DNA of 64,000 nucleotides from Archangium sp. (lineage in GTDB: Bacteria; Myxococcota; Myxococcia; Myxococcales; Myxococcaceae). How positions within the stretch are numbered: the stretch's first letter is position 1; every line of letters starts with the position of its first letter. The position numbers were made by a program, and so were the translations under genes. The notes below the pieces were generated by a model, which had not been told where the DNA came from, searched no databases, and saw only the letters and a list, made by a program, of their open reading frames with translations. Positions 34,344 through 45,783 of this stretch are shown piece after piece. The stretch spans positions 186,001 to 250,000 of the forward strand of contig JAUXRX010000015.1 in the NCBI GenBank assembly GCA_030681645.1. The letters run 5' to 3'.

Positions 34344-34529
34344 CTATGGGTTGGTCCCCGTAAAGCCGGTGTCTGCCTCGATGCGTCGCACGAACCCGGT
34401 CCAGTCCTTCGCGCTGCGCTCTGCTCGCAACCGGCCTGCGATCGAATCGCGCACGCGCTCGAAGAGAGTGGTGGAGGCAGGAATGAGATCCAACTTCTTC
34501 TCAAACCAATTCAGGCACGTCGCGCCCAT
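34344..34529 (-). CDS. possible small protein
   Basis: From the ATG at 34529 a 61-residue protein can be read (LNWFEKKLDLIP…TLFERVRDSIAGRLRAERSAKDW…), with helical character and normal amino-acid composition. It begins 16 bases after the stop of the lipoprotein gene. No ribosome-binding site is obvious and the frame is short, so this is tentative. No homolog comes to mind. Confidence 0.4.
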   Translation of the reverse strand: MGATCLNWFEKKLDLIPASTTLFERVRDSIAGRLRAERSAKDWTGFVRRIEADTGFTGTNP

Positions 34530-34545
34530 TCGAAGCGCGCCGCGC

Positions 34546-35025
34546 TCACGGGCACACCATCGTGCCCCGGGAGTCAACCTCGACGAGAAGCGGCTCACCT
34601 GCACCGCGCGCGATGCGCCAGGTACCCGGAGGCGGAGTGCAAACCCACCGCACGCGCGGATCTTCGAGCTCCTCGCCGATGCCCGGCTCGACGCACACCG
34701 TTCCTTCGGTCACCAGCTCGAGACCGCCATCACCAGTCTCCACGAAGGTGCAGCGCCAATCGGCCGAGGTGACTTTGTGCTTGGGCGAGACCTCCACCAT
34801 CACCGACACGCCGGCGACGAGGGTGGGCCGATCGGCACCGATGAAGCAGTGGATGCCTGAGGGATCGTGCTTCGGCATCGAGCAGTCGACGTAGTTCGGA
34901 TACGCGGGGATCGGCCCCGCGCAGCCGGAGCCTGACGCGCACGCCAGGGTGATGAGGCTGAAGATCGCGACGGCGACGCCCCGGTGTGGCGAGCGTGTCC
35001 GATTCGAGGCGTCGAAAAGAGGCAT
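34546..35025 (-). CDS. lipoprotein of unknown function
   Basis: The mature region (ASGSGCAGPIPAYPNYVDCSMPKHD…) follows a hydrophobic stretch (VAVAIFSLITLACA) of a signal peptide, with two possible lipidation Cys. It has Cys pairs at WRCTF/GTVCVE/RWVCTP and ends in TMVCP, suggesting disulfides in a small beta-rich domain of about 130 residues. The start is uncertain: ATG at 35025 is used; ATGs at 35055 and 35133 are in frame. It lies 207 bases upstream of, and divergent from, the ECF sigma gene. No family recognised. Confidence 0.65.
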   Translation of the reverse strand: MPLFDASNRTRSPHRGVAVAIFSLITLACASGSGCAGPIPAYPNYVDCSMPKHDPSGIHCFIGADRPTLVAGVSVMVEVSPKHKVTSADWRCTFVETGDGGLELVTEGTVCVEPGIGEELEDPRVRWVCTPPPGTWRIARGAGEPLLVEVDSRGTMVCP

Positions 35026-35232
35026 GGCGCGCCAGACCAGCAAGAACGCGGCCATGCGCTCGCTGGGCGCCTCCCCCTCGACGTTGCCCCGCAGGCCACC
35101 AGCCCCAGCACCCAGCTGCCGTGCGCTGGCCACCGTTCGCGGCCTGCCTCAGACTCTAGAGGCCCGCCAGGCACCGGGCGGCTGGGAAAACGAAGGGCGA
35201 TACCGACGCCTGGCCGATTCGTTCTGGAGTGA

Positions 35233-35769
35233 ATGCTCGTGGCCTCTCACCCCACCTCTGTCGCGGACGCGGAGCGTGGCACCTGGGATGCCCGCGTCGC
35301 GACGCACCAGCGCAGACTGATGGTCTCGCTGCTGGCCGAGGGGCTGGGGATCGATGACGCCCGCGACATCAGCCAGGACGCGTGGGCGCGGCTGTGGCAA
35401 CAGCACCAGGCAGGCGCCCTCGAGTCGCTCGCGTTTCCGGGCATCGTCATCACCCAGGCGCGCTTCCTCGCGCGTGACCTGCTCCGTCGTCGCCGCGCCT
35501 CGCCCACCGAGCACTCGCCCGGCCACGACGCCGAGGCGCCCGGAGCTTCTGCCGAGGCCGCGCTCGCCTCGGCGCAGGCGCTGGCCCGCGTGGGGCGAGC
35601 GCTCGCAGAGGTCGCCGAGTCGAAGCGGGAGATCTTCCGGCTGGCGTGCGAGGAGGGTGTTCCGCACGCAGAGCTCGCCAGGCGCGTGGGGTTGTCGACC
35701 CAGCGCGTGAAGCAGATCGTCTGGGAGGTGCGCGTGACCCTGCGCGCCGCCCTGGAGGAACCTCGATGA
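35233..35769 (+). CDS. ECF-type sigma factor (sigma-70 family)
   Basis: The 178-residue protein has region 2 (about 20-85: GIDDARDISQDAWARLWQQH is the DEDDLVQExxxRLW-type core) and region 4 (about 115-170: ALAEVAESKREIFRLACEEGVPHAELARRVGLSTQRVKQIVWEVRVTL, a helix-turn-helix). The pair is joined by a short linker, the usual ECF layout. The stop overlaps the start of the zinc-finger anti-sigma gene (ATGA), and that one in turn overlaps the secreted-protein gene. This is a typical regulator module that senses the envelope. The start ATG follows GGAG at a short distance. Confidence 0.9.
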   Translation: MLVASHPTSVADAERGTWDARVATHQRRLMVSLLAEGLGIDDARDISQDAWARLWQQHQAGALESLAFPGIVITQARFLARDLLRRRRASPTEHSPGHDAEAPGASAEAALASAQALARVGRALAEVAESKREIFRLACEEGVPHAELARRVGLSTQRVKQIVWEVRVTLRAALEEPR

Positions 35770-36275
35770 GCTCGAACCACTTCACCGCGGTGGCGGCAGC
35801 GCGCTGGGTCTCTGGCCTGATGGAAGAGGACGAAGCCAGGGCCGTCGAGGCCCACGCGGGCGCGTGCCGGGCCTGTGAGGCGCTCCTGCAGGCGGAGGCG
35901 CGCGCGGAGTCACAGCTCGCGGCCGCCGTGGGCGTCCCCGGGCAGCCGGGAGCCGCCTCCGCCTCAGTGCGGCCCCTCACCCCGACCCTGCGCCGTCGCG
36001 CGCTCCCCGTCGCCGGCGCCCTGCTCGCCCTCGCGGCCTCGGTCCTCCTGGTGCTGCTGCGCTCCCCGGCGGAGACGTCGTCCCTCGGCGCGCCCATGGA
36101 CGCTGGCGAGGCGGTGTCGGTGTCGGACATTCCCATCTACGAGGGTGTCGACGTGCCGGCCGAAGCCGTCACCGCCTTCGCCCCCTTCGGCCTCGACACA
36201 CCTCGCTACGAAGGCGACGCCGAGCTCGTCAATGCCACCTTCGCGTCGTTCGACCCCTCACCGGAGCCCCCATGA
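35766..36275 (+). CDS. anti-sigma-factor-like membrane protein with zinc-finger motif
   Basis: The 169-residue protein begins with a cytoplasmic part bearing HAGACRACE (HxxxCxxC, about 33-41), the zinc-binding anti-sigma signature. It continues with a membrane segment (about 78-97, LPVAGALLALAASVLLVLL) and an acidic extracytoplasmic tail ending FDPSPEPP. It is translationally coupled to the ECF sigma gene in front and to the secreted protein behind. Expected function: hold the sigma factor at the membrane until a signal reaches the outside domain. Confidence 0.82.
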   Translation: MSSNHFTAVAAARWVSGLMEEDEARAVEAHAGACRACEALLQAEARAESQLAAAVGVPGQPGAASASVRPLTPTLRRRALPVAGALLALAASVLLVLLRSPAETSSLGAPMDAGEAVSVSDIPIYEGVDVPAEAVTAFAPFGLDTPRYEGDAELVNATFASFDPSPEPP

Positions 36276-37417
36276 TCCGCACCCTCCTCATCCTTTCGTG
36301 CGCGAGCCTCGGCGCGCTCGCCGCGGACGCCGGCGCGGTGCCCGCCGGGTGGTTCGTCGCCGGCAAGCACCCCGAGCACTACGTGGTCGAGACGGTGGAG
36401 AAGGGCGCTTGCGGCGCCCGCGCGGCGAGCGTGCGCTCCGGGGAGGCAACCCCGGCGGGCAACATCGCGGTGATGCAGATGTTCCGCGCCGAAAAATACC
36501 GGGGCCTGCGCGTGCGCTTCACCGCGAAGGTCGCCACGAAGGACCTCGTCGGGTGGGCGGGGTTGTGGATGCGCGTCGAGGGGCCCCACAAGAAGACGAC
36601 CGCCTTCGACAACATGCAGGCGCGCCCGTTGAGGGGGACGGTGCCGTGCGCCGCGCAATCGGTGGTGCTCGACGTCGGGAGCGACGCGGAGCTCATCTCG
36701 CTGGGCCTCGTGCTCGACGGCCCGGGCTCCGCCGAGCTGGCCCACCCCGATCTCGAGGTCGTCGACCGGTCCGTCGCCACCACCGACCTGGTGCGTGCCC
36801 CGCAAGACCCGCGCCTCGACGCCGCCGTGGGCAGGGTCGGGGCTGTCTGGTTCTCCGACCGCATCATCAACTCGCAGGAGAGTCAGGCGCAGCTCAAGCT
36901 CGTCACGCCCGGTCAGTGGCGCGACCGCTCCGGCGATTTCACCGCCTCCGTCGAGGGCGACACCGTGCGCGTCACGGCGCTCGACTTGTCGATGCCCGCG
37001 CCCAGTCTGGAAGGCGAATTCAAGCTGCGCAGGGAAGGCGACGCGAACGTCATCGAGGGCACCTGGGGCACCGGCCTCAGCCGGTACCCGGTGACGATCA
37101 AGTTCTCGAAGAAGGCGGTCGACATGAAGTGGGGCTTCTACGAGCGGCACCTCGTGGTGGAGAAGGCGCCGCAGCTCGCGGAGAACTGCGTGTTCTTCGC
37201 CCAGTGGGCCAGCGCCAGCCGTCTGTCGGATGAACTTCAGCTGTGCGGGGTGGTGTTCGACCCCGACGCTCCGCGCGCGCAGACGGTGCTCGCCTTCCTG
37301 CTTGGCGGCTTCAGGCGCATGGGCACGGGGATTCCCCTCGACCCGCCCGCGACCGCCCCGAGGTTGCCCGGCGTGAACGAGGACGGGCTGAGACGAAGTC
37401 CCGGGCTCAGTCGGTGA
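36272..37417 (+). CDS. exported two-domain protein, third gene of the ECF operon
   Basis: The ATG at 36272 overlaps the anti-sigma stop (ATGA). A short signal peptide (…LGALAADAGA) is followed by a jelly-roll-like domain (about 25-165: GWFVAGKHPEHYVVET…YRGLRVRFTAKV…AGLWMRVEG), resembling carbohydrate- or ligand-binding beta sandwiches. A second beta-rich domain (about 180-340) repeats a pattern LSLP…EGEFKLRREGD. No catalytic residues are evident. Its co-transcription with a sigma/anti-sigma pair suggests an envelope sensor or effector. The frame is followed in register, after the TGA, by an FG-GAP-like remnant. Confidence 0.72.
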   Translation: MIRTLLILSCASLGALAADAGAVPAGWFVAGKHPEHYVVETVEKGACGARAASVRSGEATPAGNIAVMQMFRAEKYRGLRVRFTAKVATKDLVGWAGLWMRVEGPHKKTTAFDNMQARPLRGTVPCAAQSVVLDVGSDAELISLGLVLDGPGSAELAHPDLEVVDRSVATTDLVRAPQDPRLDAAVGRVGAVWFSDRIINSQESQAQLKLVTPGQWRDRSGDFTASVEGDTVRVTALDLSMPAPSLEGEFKLRREGDANVIEGTWGTGLSRYPVTIKFSKKAVDMKWGFYERHLVVEKAPQLAENCVFFAQWASASRLSDELQLCGVVFDPDAPRAQTVLAFLLGGFRRMGTGIPLDPPATAPRLPGVNEDGLRRSPGLSR

Positions 37418-37567
37418 CATCTCAACGGAGACGGCCGGTTGGATGTCGCCGTCGCCACCGACAGGGGCACCGTGCCGCCCGGCACCGTCACGTTGCCCAC
37501 CAGCCAGGTCTTCCTGAACGTGTCTCCCCTGCGCCGCGGGAGGTCAGTAGTTCTCGTGCGCGAGTGA
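37411..37567 (+). pseudogene. FG-GAP repeat remnant
   Basis: After the stop of the 36272-37417 gene, the same frame reads LNGDGRLDVAVATDRGTVPPGTV…VFLN and stops at 37567, inside the end of actF. NGDGxxDxxVA is the calcium-binding motif of FG-GAP/VCBS propeller repeats, usually preceded by GD, and GD appears just upstream if the two bases AT near 37419 are removed. There is no start codon. It looks like the 3' end of a lost gene. Confidence 0.4.
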
Positions 37568-38791
37568 CTCTTCGAGCCGGGGGTCGTTGATGGGCACGAC
37601 CTTGTTCCGGTTGAGCAGCACGCCGTACACGGCGAGGAAGACGCCCGTCATGCCCAGAAGCGCGGTGAAGTCGAGGTAGCTGAACGCCACGTGCGGCTCG
37701 TGGTGACCCTCACCGTGCGCGCCGAAGTTCGGCATCACCAGCCAGTAGATGTCGATGCAGTGCATGACCAGCGTCCACACCGCGCCGGTGGCCAGCAGGG
37801 TGCGGTTGCGCTTGATCTTCCGCGACAGCATGAAGAGGAACGGCACGAAGAAGTGCGCCAGCGGCAGGCCGTACGAGATGTACTGCCAGCCCCCCTCGTT
37901 GCGGACCATGAAGAACTCGGTCTCTTCCGGAATGTTCGCGTACCAGATGAGGATGAACTGGCTGAACGCGATGTACGCCCAGAAGATCGTGTAGCCGAAC
38001 ATGAACTTGCCGAGGTCGTGGAAGTGCTCGGTGTTGATCGCCGTCTTGAGCGCGCCCGACGCCTGCAGCGCCATCGACATCAGGGTGACGAAGGCGAAGA
38101 ACGCGAGGATCGACGCGGTGAAGTAGTAGACGCCGAAGATGGTCGAGTACCAGTGCGGCTGCAGCGACATCAGCCAGTCGATGGCGCCGAACGACAGCGT
38201 CACCCCGTAGAGGATGATGCCGCCCGCCGACACCTTGCGCACGATGTGGATGAGGCGCTCGCGCTCGGTGGGGTTGTCGCCCAGCCCGTCCTGCTTGATC
38301 GACGTGCTGTAGAGGAACCAGCCCAGCCCCGCCCACGCCAGCAGGTAGAGGAACGAGCGCGCGTACCAGAAGCCCGGCGAGAGGAACCACGCCTTCTTGA
38401 GCAGGATGGGGTCGCTCTCATGCGTCCACGGGTACAACTCGTGGAAGCCGATGAAGCCGATGGGCAGCCAGAGGAGGATGAACACCGGCAGCGTCGCCGA
38501 GGTCGTCTCCACCAGGCGGCGCACCACCACGCCCCAGCCCGAGCGCACGGTGTGATCGATCAGCAGCCAGCCCAGGCCGCCGAGCGCGATGCCCAGCACC
38601 ACCTCGAAGGCCCAGAGGTAGCTGAACATGGCGCGGGCCTTGTTCTCGCCGAAGGCCGAGCCGAGCGTCGCGCCCAGGCCAGCCACCGCGAGGATTCCGC
38701 CGAGCATCGGCAGCTTCGCGAGGAAGCTCGACGGGGGAACCTGAATGTCTTCCGGCTTCTTGATTTCGTGGCTCACGGTGGCCTCGGTCAC
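37544..38791 (-). CDS. actF: alternative complex III membrane subunit ActF
   Basis: The 415-residue integral membrane protein has about ten membrane segments. It has the NrfD-like pattern of ACIII subunit F, shorter than ActC: FELYPWTHESDPIL, SLQPHWYSTIFGVYY, YTIFWAYIAFSQFILIWYANIPEETEFF. The quinol-oxidising complex uses ActC and ActF as membrane subunits. The GTG start overlaps the ActE stop as GTGA, and the gene closes the act operon. Its end overlaps the FG-GAP remnant on the other strand. Confidence 0.93.
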   Translation of the reverse strand: MTEATVSHEIKKPEDIQVPPSSFLAKLPMLGGILAVAGLGATLGSAFGENKARAMFSYLWAFEVVLGIALGGLGWLLIDHTVRSGWGVVVRRLVETTSATLPVFILLWLPIGFIGFHELYPWTHESDPILLKKAWFLSPGFWYARSFLYLLAWAGLGWFLYSTSIKQDGLGDNPTERERLIHIVRKVSAGGIILYGVTLSFGAIDWLMSLQPHWYSTIFGVYYFTASILAFFAFVTLMSMALQASGALKTAINTEHFHDLGKFMFGYTIFWAYIAFSQFILIWYANIPEETEFFMVRNEGGWQYISYGLPLAHFFVPFLFMLSRKIKRNRTLLATGAVWTLVMHCIDIYWLVMPNFGAHGEGHHEPHVAFSYLDFTALLGMTGVFLAVYGVLLNRNKVVPINDPRLEESLAHENY

Positions 38792-39711
38792 TTCAACGTC
38801 TGCAGGAACAGCGCGATGCTCTCGATCTCGGGATCGGTGAGCACCTGCGGGGGCATCGCGGGCGGGTAGCCGTTGACGATCTTCGCCATGGGCGCGGTGA
38901 CCGATTCCTTGAGGTAGGCCATGTCGACGACGACATCACCCGCGCTCGTCTGCTCGGTCTTGCCCCACACACCCTTGAAGCTGGGGCCGACGAGCTTGCT
39001 GCCGTCGATGGAGTGGCAGGCGTTGCAGGTCTTGGTCTTGTAGAGCACCGCGCCGGCTTCGGCGGTGGGTCCCTTCGACGTGTCGGGTCCGACCACGCCG
39101 CCCGGCTCCATCTGCACCGCGGGGTCCTTCTTCATCTGCTCGGACTTCACGTACGCGACGATCGCCCAGCGATCGGCCACGGGGATCTGCGGGGCGTAGC
39201 TGGGCATGTTGCCCGCGTTCACGCCGTTGCGGATGGCCGAGTAGATCTTGCCGACCACCATCTCCTTCGAGATGCGCTCCATGTGCAGGCTCGGAGGCGG
39301 CACGGTGAGGCGCGGGCCACCATCGAGCGCCAGCGCGGCGATGGTGCCCTTCCCGTCCATCGCGGGGCCATGGCAGGGCGTGCAGTAGATCTCGAAGCGG
39401 CCCCGGCCGTGCGCGGCCTGCGCCTCGAACTCGGTCTTCACGTTCGCGGGCAGCACCTTGCTCGGCTCGCCCTTCTCGTCGACGCCCTCTTCCCAGAGGG
39501 GATCTTCGCCGAGCTGGCCCTGCGCGACAGTGCCTTCCACCGGCAGGCGCGACATGCGCCCGTCGGCGAACAACCCAGTCGAATCGCGGCGGCCTGCGCG
39601 GCCCCGCTCCTGGGTGTCCATGTTCTTGATCAGGTGAATGGGGCGCTCTTCGGTGTCCCAACCGCGGCAACCGGCGACGGACATGAGCGACAGCAGCAGA
39701 ACCTTTTTCAC
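38788..39711 (-). CDS. actE: diheme cytochrome c subunit of alternative complex III (ActE)
   Basis: The 307-residue lipoprotein (lipobox SVAGC, Cys15) carries two heme motifs, CTPCH (110-114) and CNACH (229-233), each followed by a class I cytochrome c pattern with an axial Met candidate (MPSYAPQIP at about 169; MPPQVL near the end). ActE usually has one heme; here a second cytochrome domain is fused at the C-terminus. This domain could hand electrons directly to the oxidase. GTG start, overlapping actD; GGAG lies at good spacing. Confidence 0.9.
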   Translation of the reverse strand: MKKVLLLSLMSVAGCRGWDTEERPIHLIKNMDTQERGRAGRRDSTGLFADGRMSRLPVEGTVAQGQLGEDPLWEEGVDEKGEPSKVLPANVKTEFEAQAAHGRGRFEIYCTPCHGPAMDGKGTIAALALDGGPRLTVPPPSLHMERISKEMVVGKIYSAIRNGVNAGNMPSYAPQIPVADRWAIVAYVKSEQMKKDPAVQMEPGGVVGPDTSKGPTAEAGAVLYKTKTCNACHSIDGSKLVGPSFKGVWGKTEQTSAGDVVVDMAYLKESVTAPMAKIVNGYPPAMPPQVLTDPEIESIALFLQTLK

Positions 39712-40240
39712 GGCTCCAACTCCTCGACGAGGGTCGCGCCAGAGCTCTGGAGCAGCGCCTTCGTCTTCTCGAGGTCGAACTTCGGATCAGTCGCCTCGAC
39801 CATGATGAAGAACTTGTCGTCAGTGACGCGCTCGAAGGCCTTGCTCGCGAACGCCGGGTGATGCGGGCGGGGCAGGCCGTTGAGGATCCAGTTGGCCAGG
39901 AACGCCGTCACGCAGCTGCTGAGGACGGTGATCTCGTACCAGACGGGCACGAAGGCCGGCAGCGAGAACAGCGGCTTGCCGCCGACGACCATCGGGTAGA
40001 GCGAGCCCATCGCCCACGACTCGAAGAAGAGGCCGAAGCTGCTCCCGGCGAGACCGCAGGCCAGGACGATCCACGGCAGCTTGCTGGGCTTGAGGCCCAT
40101 CGCCTTGTCCAGCCCGTGCACCGGGAAAGGGGCGCACGCGTCCCACTCGCTGTAGCCGGCGTCGCGCACCTGCTCGCACGCCTTGTAGATGGTGGCCGGG
40201 TTCTCGTACTGCGCCAGCACACCCCAGAGCTTCACGGTGC

Positions 40241-40244
<4 letters not shown>
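39708..40244 (-). CDS. actD: alternative complex III subunit ActD (DUF3341-type)
   Basis: The 178-residue protein has an N-terminal soluble part ([47 protein letters not shown]), two membrane segments (about 58-82 and 98-120), then a soluble end ([13 protein letters not shown]…). This is the typical ActD layout. Overlaps with actC (ATGA) and actE (GTGA) show coupled translation. It is a small membrane subunit of the quinol-oxidising complex. Confidence 0.93.
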
Positions 40245-41728
<1,484 letters not shown>

Positions 41729-41730
41729 GA

Positions 41731-44700
41731 TCAGGCGAGCTCCTCGTTCTCGTTGCGAACGCGCGCGAGGTACGTGGTGCGCGGGCGGACGTTGAGTTCC
41801 TGCAGCAGCTCGTAGTTGCGCTCGCTGCCCTTCAGCTTCGCGACCTTCGACTCGAGGTCGTTGATGTTGCCGAACGTGATGGCCTGGGTCGGGCACGCCT
41901 GCGCGCAGGCCGGCGTCACCGCGCCGTCAGGCAGCGCCTTGCGATCGTGCCCGGCGCGCTTCGCGGCGATCTTCGCCTCGTCGATGCGCTGGGTGCAGAA
42001 GGTGCACTTTTCCATCACGCCGCGGTACCGCACGGTGACGTCGGGGTTGCGCTGGAGCTTGAGCGTCTTCATCCGCTCCTTCCACTCGGGCTCCACGAAG
42101 AAGTCGCCGGTGTGCGTGAAGTCCAGGTAGTTGTAGCGGCGCACCTTGAAGGGGCAGTTGTTGGCGCAGTACCGGGTGCCGATGCACCGGTTGTACGCCA
42201 TCGAGTTGAGGCCCTCTTCGTCGTGCACCGTGGCCGACACCGGGCACACCGGCTCGCACGGCGCGTTCTCGCAGTGCATGCAGGTGAGCGGCTGGTGCAG
42301 CGCGCGGGGCGTCTCGACGTCGCCGCTGAAGTAGCGGTCGATGCGGATCCAGTGCATCTCGCGGCCGAGCAGCACCTGCTCGCGGCCCACCACCGGGATG
42401 TTGTTCTCGGCGATGCAGGCGACCGCGCAGATGTTGCAGCCGGTGCAGGACGAGAGGTCGATGACCATGCCCCACTGCTGGCCTTCGTAGGTCACCTCGC
42501 CGTGCGGCTGGATGGGCTTGCTGGGGCGGTTCTTCGGCGTGCCCAGCGTCACCAGGTTCTCGGGGATGTCGCCGACGTGCGCGAACTTCGCGCCGTCCTT
42601 CTGGTACGAGGCCGCGGTCGCCGAGCGGAACAGCGGGCGGTACGCGCTGTCACCGGGGTTCCCCAGGCCCAGCTCGCGATCGCGTGAGCCCGCACCCGCC
42701 GCCGACATCTGGGCGAAGGTGAGCTCCTTGAGCGGGTTGCCGGGGACGCTGAAGTGGTCCTGCGTCGAGGCCAGGTTCTTCACCTCGCCCGTCTTGGTCA
42801 GCTTCACGCCCTGCACCACCGCGCCGCTGGCGCCGAGGAGCGGGTGCACGTCGACGCCGACGCCGGTGGCGACGTAGCCGAAGGTGCGGCCGTAGCCGCG
42901 GTTCATCACCACCGAGTAGGTGGCGAGGCCGGGCAGCACGAAGGTGGGCGCCTTGATGCTGCGGCCGTCCACCGTGAGCTCGACCATGTCGGCGTCGTAG
43001 CGGTTCTTCACCACGCCGCTGCCGATGCCCAGCTCCTTGGCCAGCGCGGGCGAGATCAGCGCCGCGTTGTCCCAGCAGAGCTTGCTCATCGAGTCGGGCA
43101 GCTCCATCAGCCACGACACGTTCGAGAGGCGGCCGTCCTTCACGTGGCCGTCGACCGCGATGAACTCGAGCGAGTCCTTGCTGGCGGTGCTCGCCTTCAC
43201 CGTGCCGAGCGCGGCGACGACGTCGGCCGTCTTCACCTCGGCGGTGCCGGCCTTGCGCGCGCTGTTGGCGATGACGCCGTCATGCAGCGCCTTGCGCCAG
43301 GCCTTCACGTCCGCGATCGACTTCCCGACCCACGTGGCCTCGACCAGCTTGCGGTCAGACGTCTCGGCCTCGCCCACCATCTGCGCGAGCAGGGTCAGGC
43401 CGGCGCGGGCGCCGTGCAGGGGAAGAATGAGCGGCTGCACCAGGCTGGCGGTGCCGTCCCACGCGCGGGCATCGGCCCACGACTCGAGGAAGTGCGCGGA
43501 AGGCACGTGCCAGGTGGCCTTGAGGCCCGTCTCCTCGGGGAGCACGCCCGCGTGGATGAAGGTGACCTTCGCCGCCGCCTCGCCGAACTTGAGCGCGCCG
43601 GGCGCGGTGTAGAGCGGGTTGCCGTCGAAGGTGACCAGCGTGGTGACCTCGGAGCCGAGGCCCTTCACCAGCGCCTCGAGCTGCTCGTGCATGCCGACGC
43701 GGGCTGCAGGCGCCTCGGGGAAGCTGACGGTGACGGTCGCGCCGACGTTGCCGAGCGCGGCGTTGAGGGCGTTGCCCAGCGCGTGCACCGCGGGGGGCTG
43801 GCGCTCACCGACGAAGAGCACCGAGGCGCCCTTGTTCGCGTTGAGGTCCTTCGCGAGGCCCGCGACGAACTTCTTCTGCACGTCGCTCAGCGCGCCGCCG
43901 CCTGCGGCGAGGTCGGCGAGGCCGAGCTCCTGCGCGAGGGCCTTGAGCACGTTCACGCCTTCGCCCGAGCTGATGCGCACGCGGTGGTCGGCGTTGGTGC
44001 CGGTGTTGCTGAACACGGCCTCCGCCACGTACAGGCGGATCATCTTCGCCGCGTCTTCCTGCTTCTGCACCGCGCGCGTCGCGCCGAACTGGCGGGCCAG
44101 CGTGAGGTGATCGGGGCCGCTCAAGAGGAAGTCGTTCTCGAGCGAGAACACCACCTTCGCCTTCGAGAGGTCCGCGTGCACGCGGGCGCCGGGGCCGAAC
44201 GCGAGCTGCGCGCCCTGGATGCAGTTGTCAGGCGCGAGGGGATCGAACCGCACCACCTTCGCCGCGGGCAGCTTCGCCAGCAGGCGCTCGAAGGTGGGGC
44301 CCATGTCCTCTTCCACCAGGAAGGCGAGGCCCTTGCCCTGCTCGGTGACGAGCTTGCCGAAGTGGTCCTTGGCGAACGCGTCCCACTCTTCCCACTTCGC
44401 GGGCGCGCCGGCCTTGAGCGGCGACTTCGCGCGCTGCGGATCGTACAGCTTGAGGATCTCGGCCTGGGCCCACGCGTCGGACGCGCCGAGCGAGGACGGG
44501 TGCAGCGGGTTGCCCTCGAGCTTGGTGGGGCGGCCCTCGTTCGACTCGGCCAGCAGGCCGACCGCGCCCTCAGAGCGCTGCGCGGCGGTGGCGTACATCA
44601 GCTTGTTGCCGGCCACGTACTTCTCGGGCGGGCGCACGAACGGGAGGATCTCGTCGGGGTCGCGGCGCAGCTTCTCGCAGCCGGCGAGCGAGCCCAGCGC

Positions 44701-44889
44701 GATCGAGGCACCGGCCAGCTTCATCGCGTCGCGGCGGTTGAAGCCCGCGGGCGTGGTGATGCCGGTGGGGAACTCGAGATCTTGCGTCGAGGTGACTGAC
44801 TCGTCGTTGTCGCGGTGCTCGAGCGAGCGCCAATACTCAGGCGTCGGAGTCATCGTCTCGCGAAGCGGGGCGTAGGGATCCTTCTTCAT
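41731..44889 (-). CDS. actB: alternative complex III iron-sulfur subunit ActB
   Basis: The 1052-residue protein fuses a molybdopterin-oxidoreductase-like part without cofactor-binding Cys and a four-cluster ferredoxin part. A twin-arginine type sequence ([10 protein letters not shown], from residue 51) precedes Cys71, so it is exported folded. Cluster motifs are [11 protein letters not shown] (815), [14 protein letters not shown] (870), [12 protein letters not shown] (902), and CTFC (962) with CAQACP (995). They provide Cys for four Fe-S clusters that pass electrons from quinol towards ActA/ActE hemes. Position in the operon is the canonical A-B-C-D-E-F. Confidence 0.95.
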   Translation of the reverse strand: MKKDPYAPLRETMTPTPEYWRSLEHRDNDESVTSTQDLEFPTGITTPAGFNRRDAMKLAGASIALGSLAGCEKLRRDPDEILPFVRPPEKYVAGNKLMYATAAQRSEGAVGLLAESNEGRPTKLEGNPLHPSSLGASDAWAQAEILKLYDPQRAKSPLKAGAPAKWEEWDAFAKDHFGKLVTEQGKGLAFLVEEDMGPTFERLLAKLPAAKVVRFDPLAPDNCIQGAQLAFGPGARVHADLSKAKVVFSLENDFLLSGPDHLTLARQFGATRAVQKQEDAAKMIRLYVAEAVFSNTGTNADHRVRISSGEGVNVLKALAQELGLADLAAGGGALSDVQKKFVAGLAKDLNANKGASVLFVGERQPPAVHALGNALNAALGNVGATVTVSFPEAPAARVGMHEQLEALVKGLGSEVTTLVTFDGNPLYTAPGALKFGEAAAKVTFIHAGVLPEETGLKATWHVPSAHFLESWADARAWDGTASLVQPLILPLHGARAGLTLLAQMVGEAETSDRKLVEATWVGKSIADVKAWRKALHDGVIANSARKAGTAEVKTADVVAALGTVKASTASKDSLEFIAVDGHVKDGRLSNVSWLMELPDSMSKLCWDNAALISPALAKELGIGSGVVKNRYDADMVELTVDGRSIKAPTFVLPGLATYSVVMNRGYGRTFGYVATGVGVDVHPLLGASGAVVQGVKLTKTGEVKNLASTQDHFSVPGNPLKELTFAQMSAAGAGSRDRELGLGNPGDSAYRPLFRSATAASYQKDGAKFAHVGDIPENLVTLGTPKNRPSKPIQPHGEVTYEGQQWGMVIDLSSCTGCNICAVACIAENNIPVVGREQVLLGREMHWIRIDRYFSGDVETPRALHQPLTCMHCENAPCEPVCPVSATVHDEEGLNSMAYNRCIGTRYCANNCPFKVRRYNYLDFTHTGDFFVEPEWKERMKTLKLQRNPDVTVRYRGVMEKCTFCTQRIDEAKIAAKRAGHDRKALPDGAVTPACAQACPTQAITFGNINDLESKVAKLKGSERNYELLQELNVRPRTTYLARVRNENEELA

Positions 44890-44910
44890 GACTTTCGCTC
44901 CTTCAACTTT

Positions 44911-45639
44911 TCAGCGGTGGCAGCCGGAGCAGCCGGCCGTCGCATAGGTCTGGTAGTGGCCGTCGACGAACCGCTGCGCGCGCGAGAGCGAGCCGGGCGG
45001 TTCCAGGGTCTCGGTGATGTGCTTCGCCTTCTCGATCCACGCGAGATCGGCGGTCCAGCCCATCTTCGTCACGGCCTCGACGGGCCGCAGGTTGGGGGCG
45101 GGGTCGCTGTGGCAGTTGATGCACCAGCTCATCGAGAGCGGCTGGTCCTGGCGGACCACTTCCATCAGGTCGATGCGGCCGTGGCAGGTCTCGCAGCCGA
45201 TGGCGGCGCGGTTCTCACCGACGCCGAAGCCCACGTGGGCAGAGTGGTTGAAGTACGCGTAGTCGGGCAGCTTGTGCACGCGCACCCACTCGACGCTCTT
45301 CTCGCCCTTGCCGTCAGCCCACGAGTCATAGACGGGCTTGAGCTGCTCGGAGCCCTTCTTCACCTGCGCGTGACAGTTCATGCAGGTCTGCGTGGCGGGC
45401 ACGCCGGCCACGGCGCCCTGCTCGACGCCGACGTGGCAATAGCGGCAGTCCATCTTGAGCTCGCCGGCGTGCAGCGCGTGGCTGTACGCGACGGGCTGCT
45501 TCGGCATGTAGCCGACGTCAGTGTGGTACGGCGAAGCCCACCAGTAGATGGCGAAGGTGAGCGCACCGAGGCCGACGAGGCCGCCGATGGTGATGAGCCG
45601 GGGGGTCTGGTTGGTCCACCGGGGGAAAATCTGAGCCAT
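44911..45639 (-). CDS. actA: pentaheme cytochrome c subunit of alternative complex III (ActA)
   Basis: The ATG at 45639 follows AGAGG. The 242-residue protein has an N-terminal membrane anchor (about 15-35) and five CxxCH motifs at residues 65, 86, 149, 173 and 237. The layout matches ActA of ACIII, the cytochrome subunit that receives electrons from ActB. It is the first gene of actABCDEF; 21 bases separate it from actB. The longer frame starting at 45696 would add a Cys-rich extension without support. Confidence 0.94.
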   Translation of the reverse strand: MAQIFPRWTNQTPRLITIGGLVGLGALTFAIYWWASPYHTDVGYMPKQPVAYSHALHAGELKMDCRYCHVGVEQGAVAGVPATQTCMNCHAQVKKGSEQLKPVYDSWADGKGEKSVEWVRVHKLPDYAYFNHSAHVGFGVGENRAAIGCETCHGRIDLMEVVRQDQPLSMSWCINCHSDPAPNLRPVEAVTKMGWTADLAWIEKAKHITETLEPPGSLSRAQRFVDGHYQTYATAGCSGCHR

Positions 45640-45783
45640 GGTGTCGACCTCTTGGAGGTGGCGGCACGTAGCGAATCCGTGCTGCTGGAACAACATCTAT
45701 TTCCGAGCGCTTGAGAGTGCGAACACCCACATCGAGCGCAGCTTCTGCGTCTGCTCACTTCCTCTGACTTGATTGGGATCAAC

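Noticed and set aside
42754..44799. 681-codon open frame on the plus strand
   Set aside because: It lies entirely inside actB on the opposite strand and has shadow composition with no motif.
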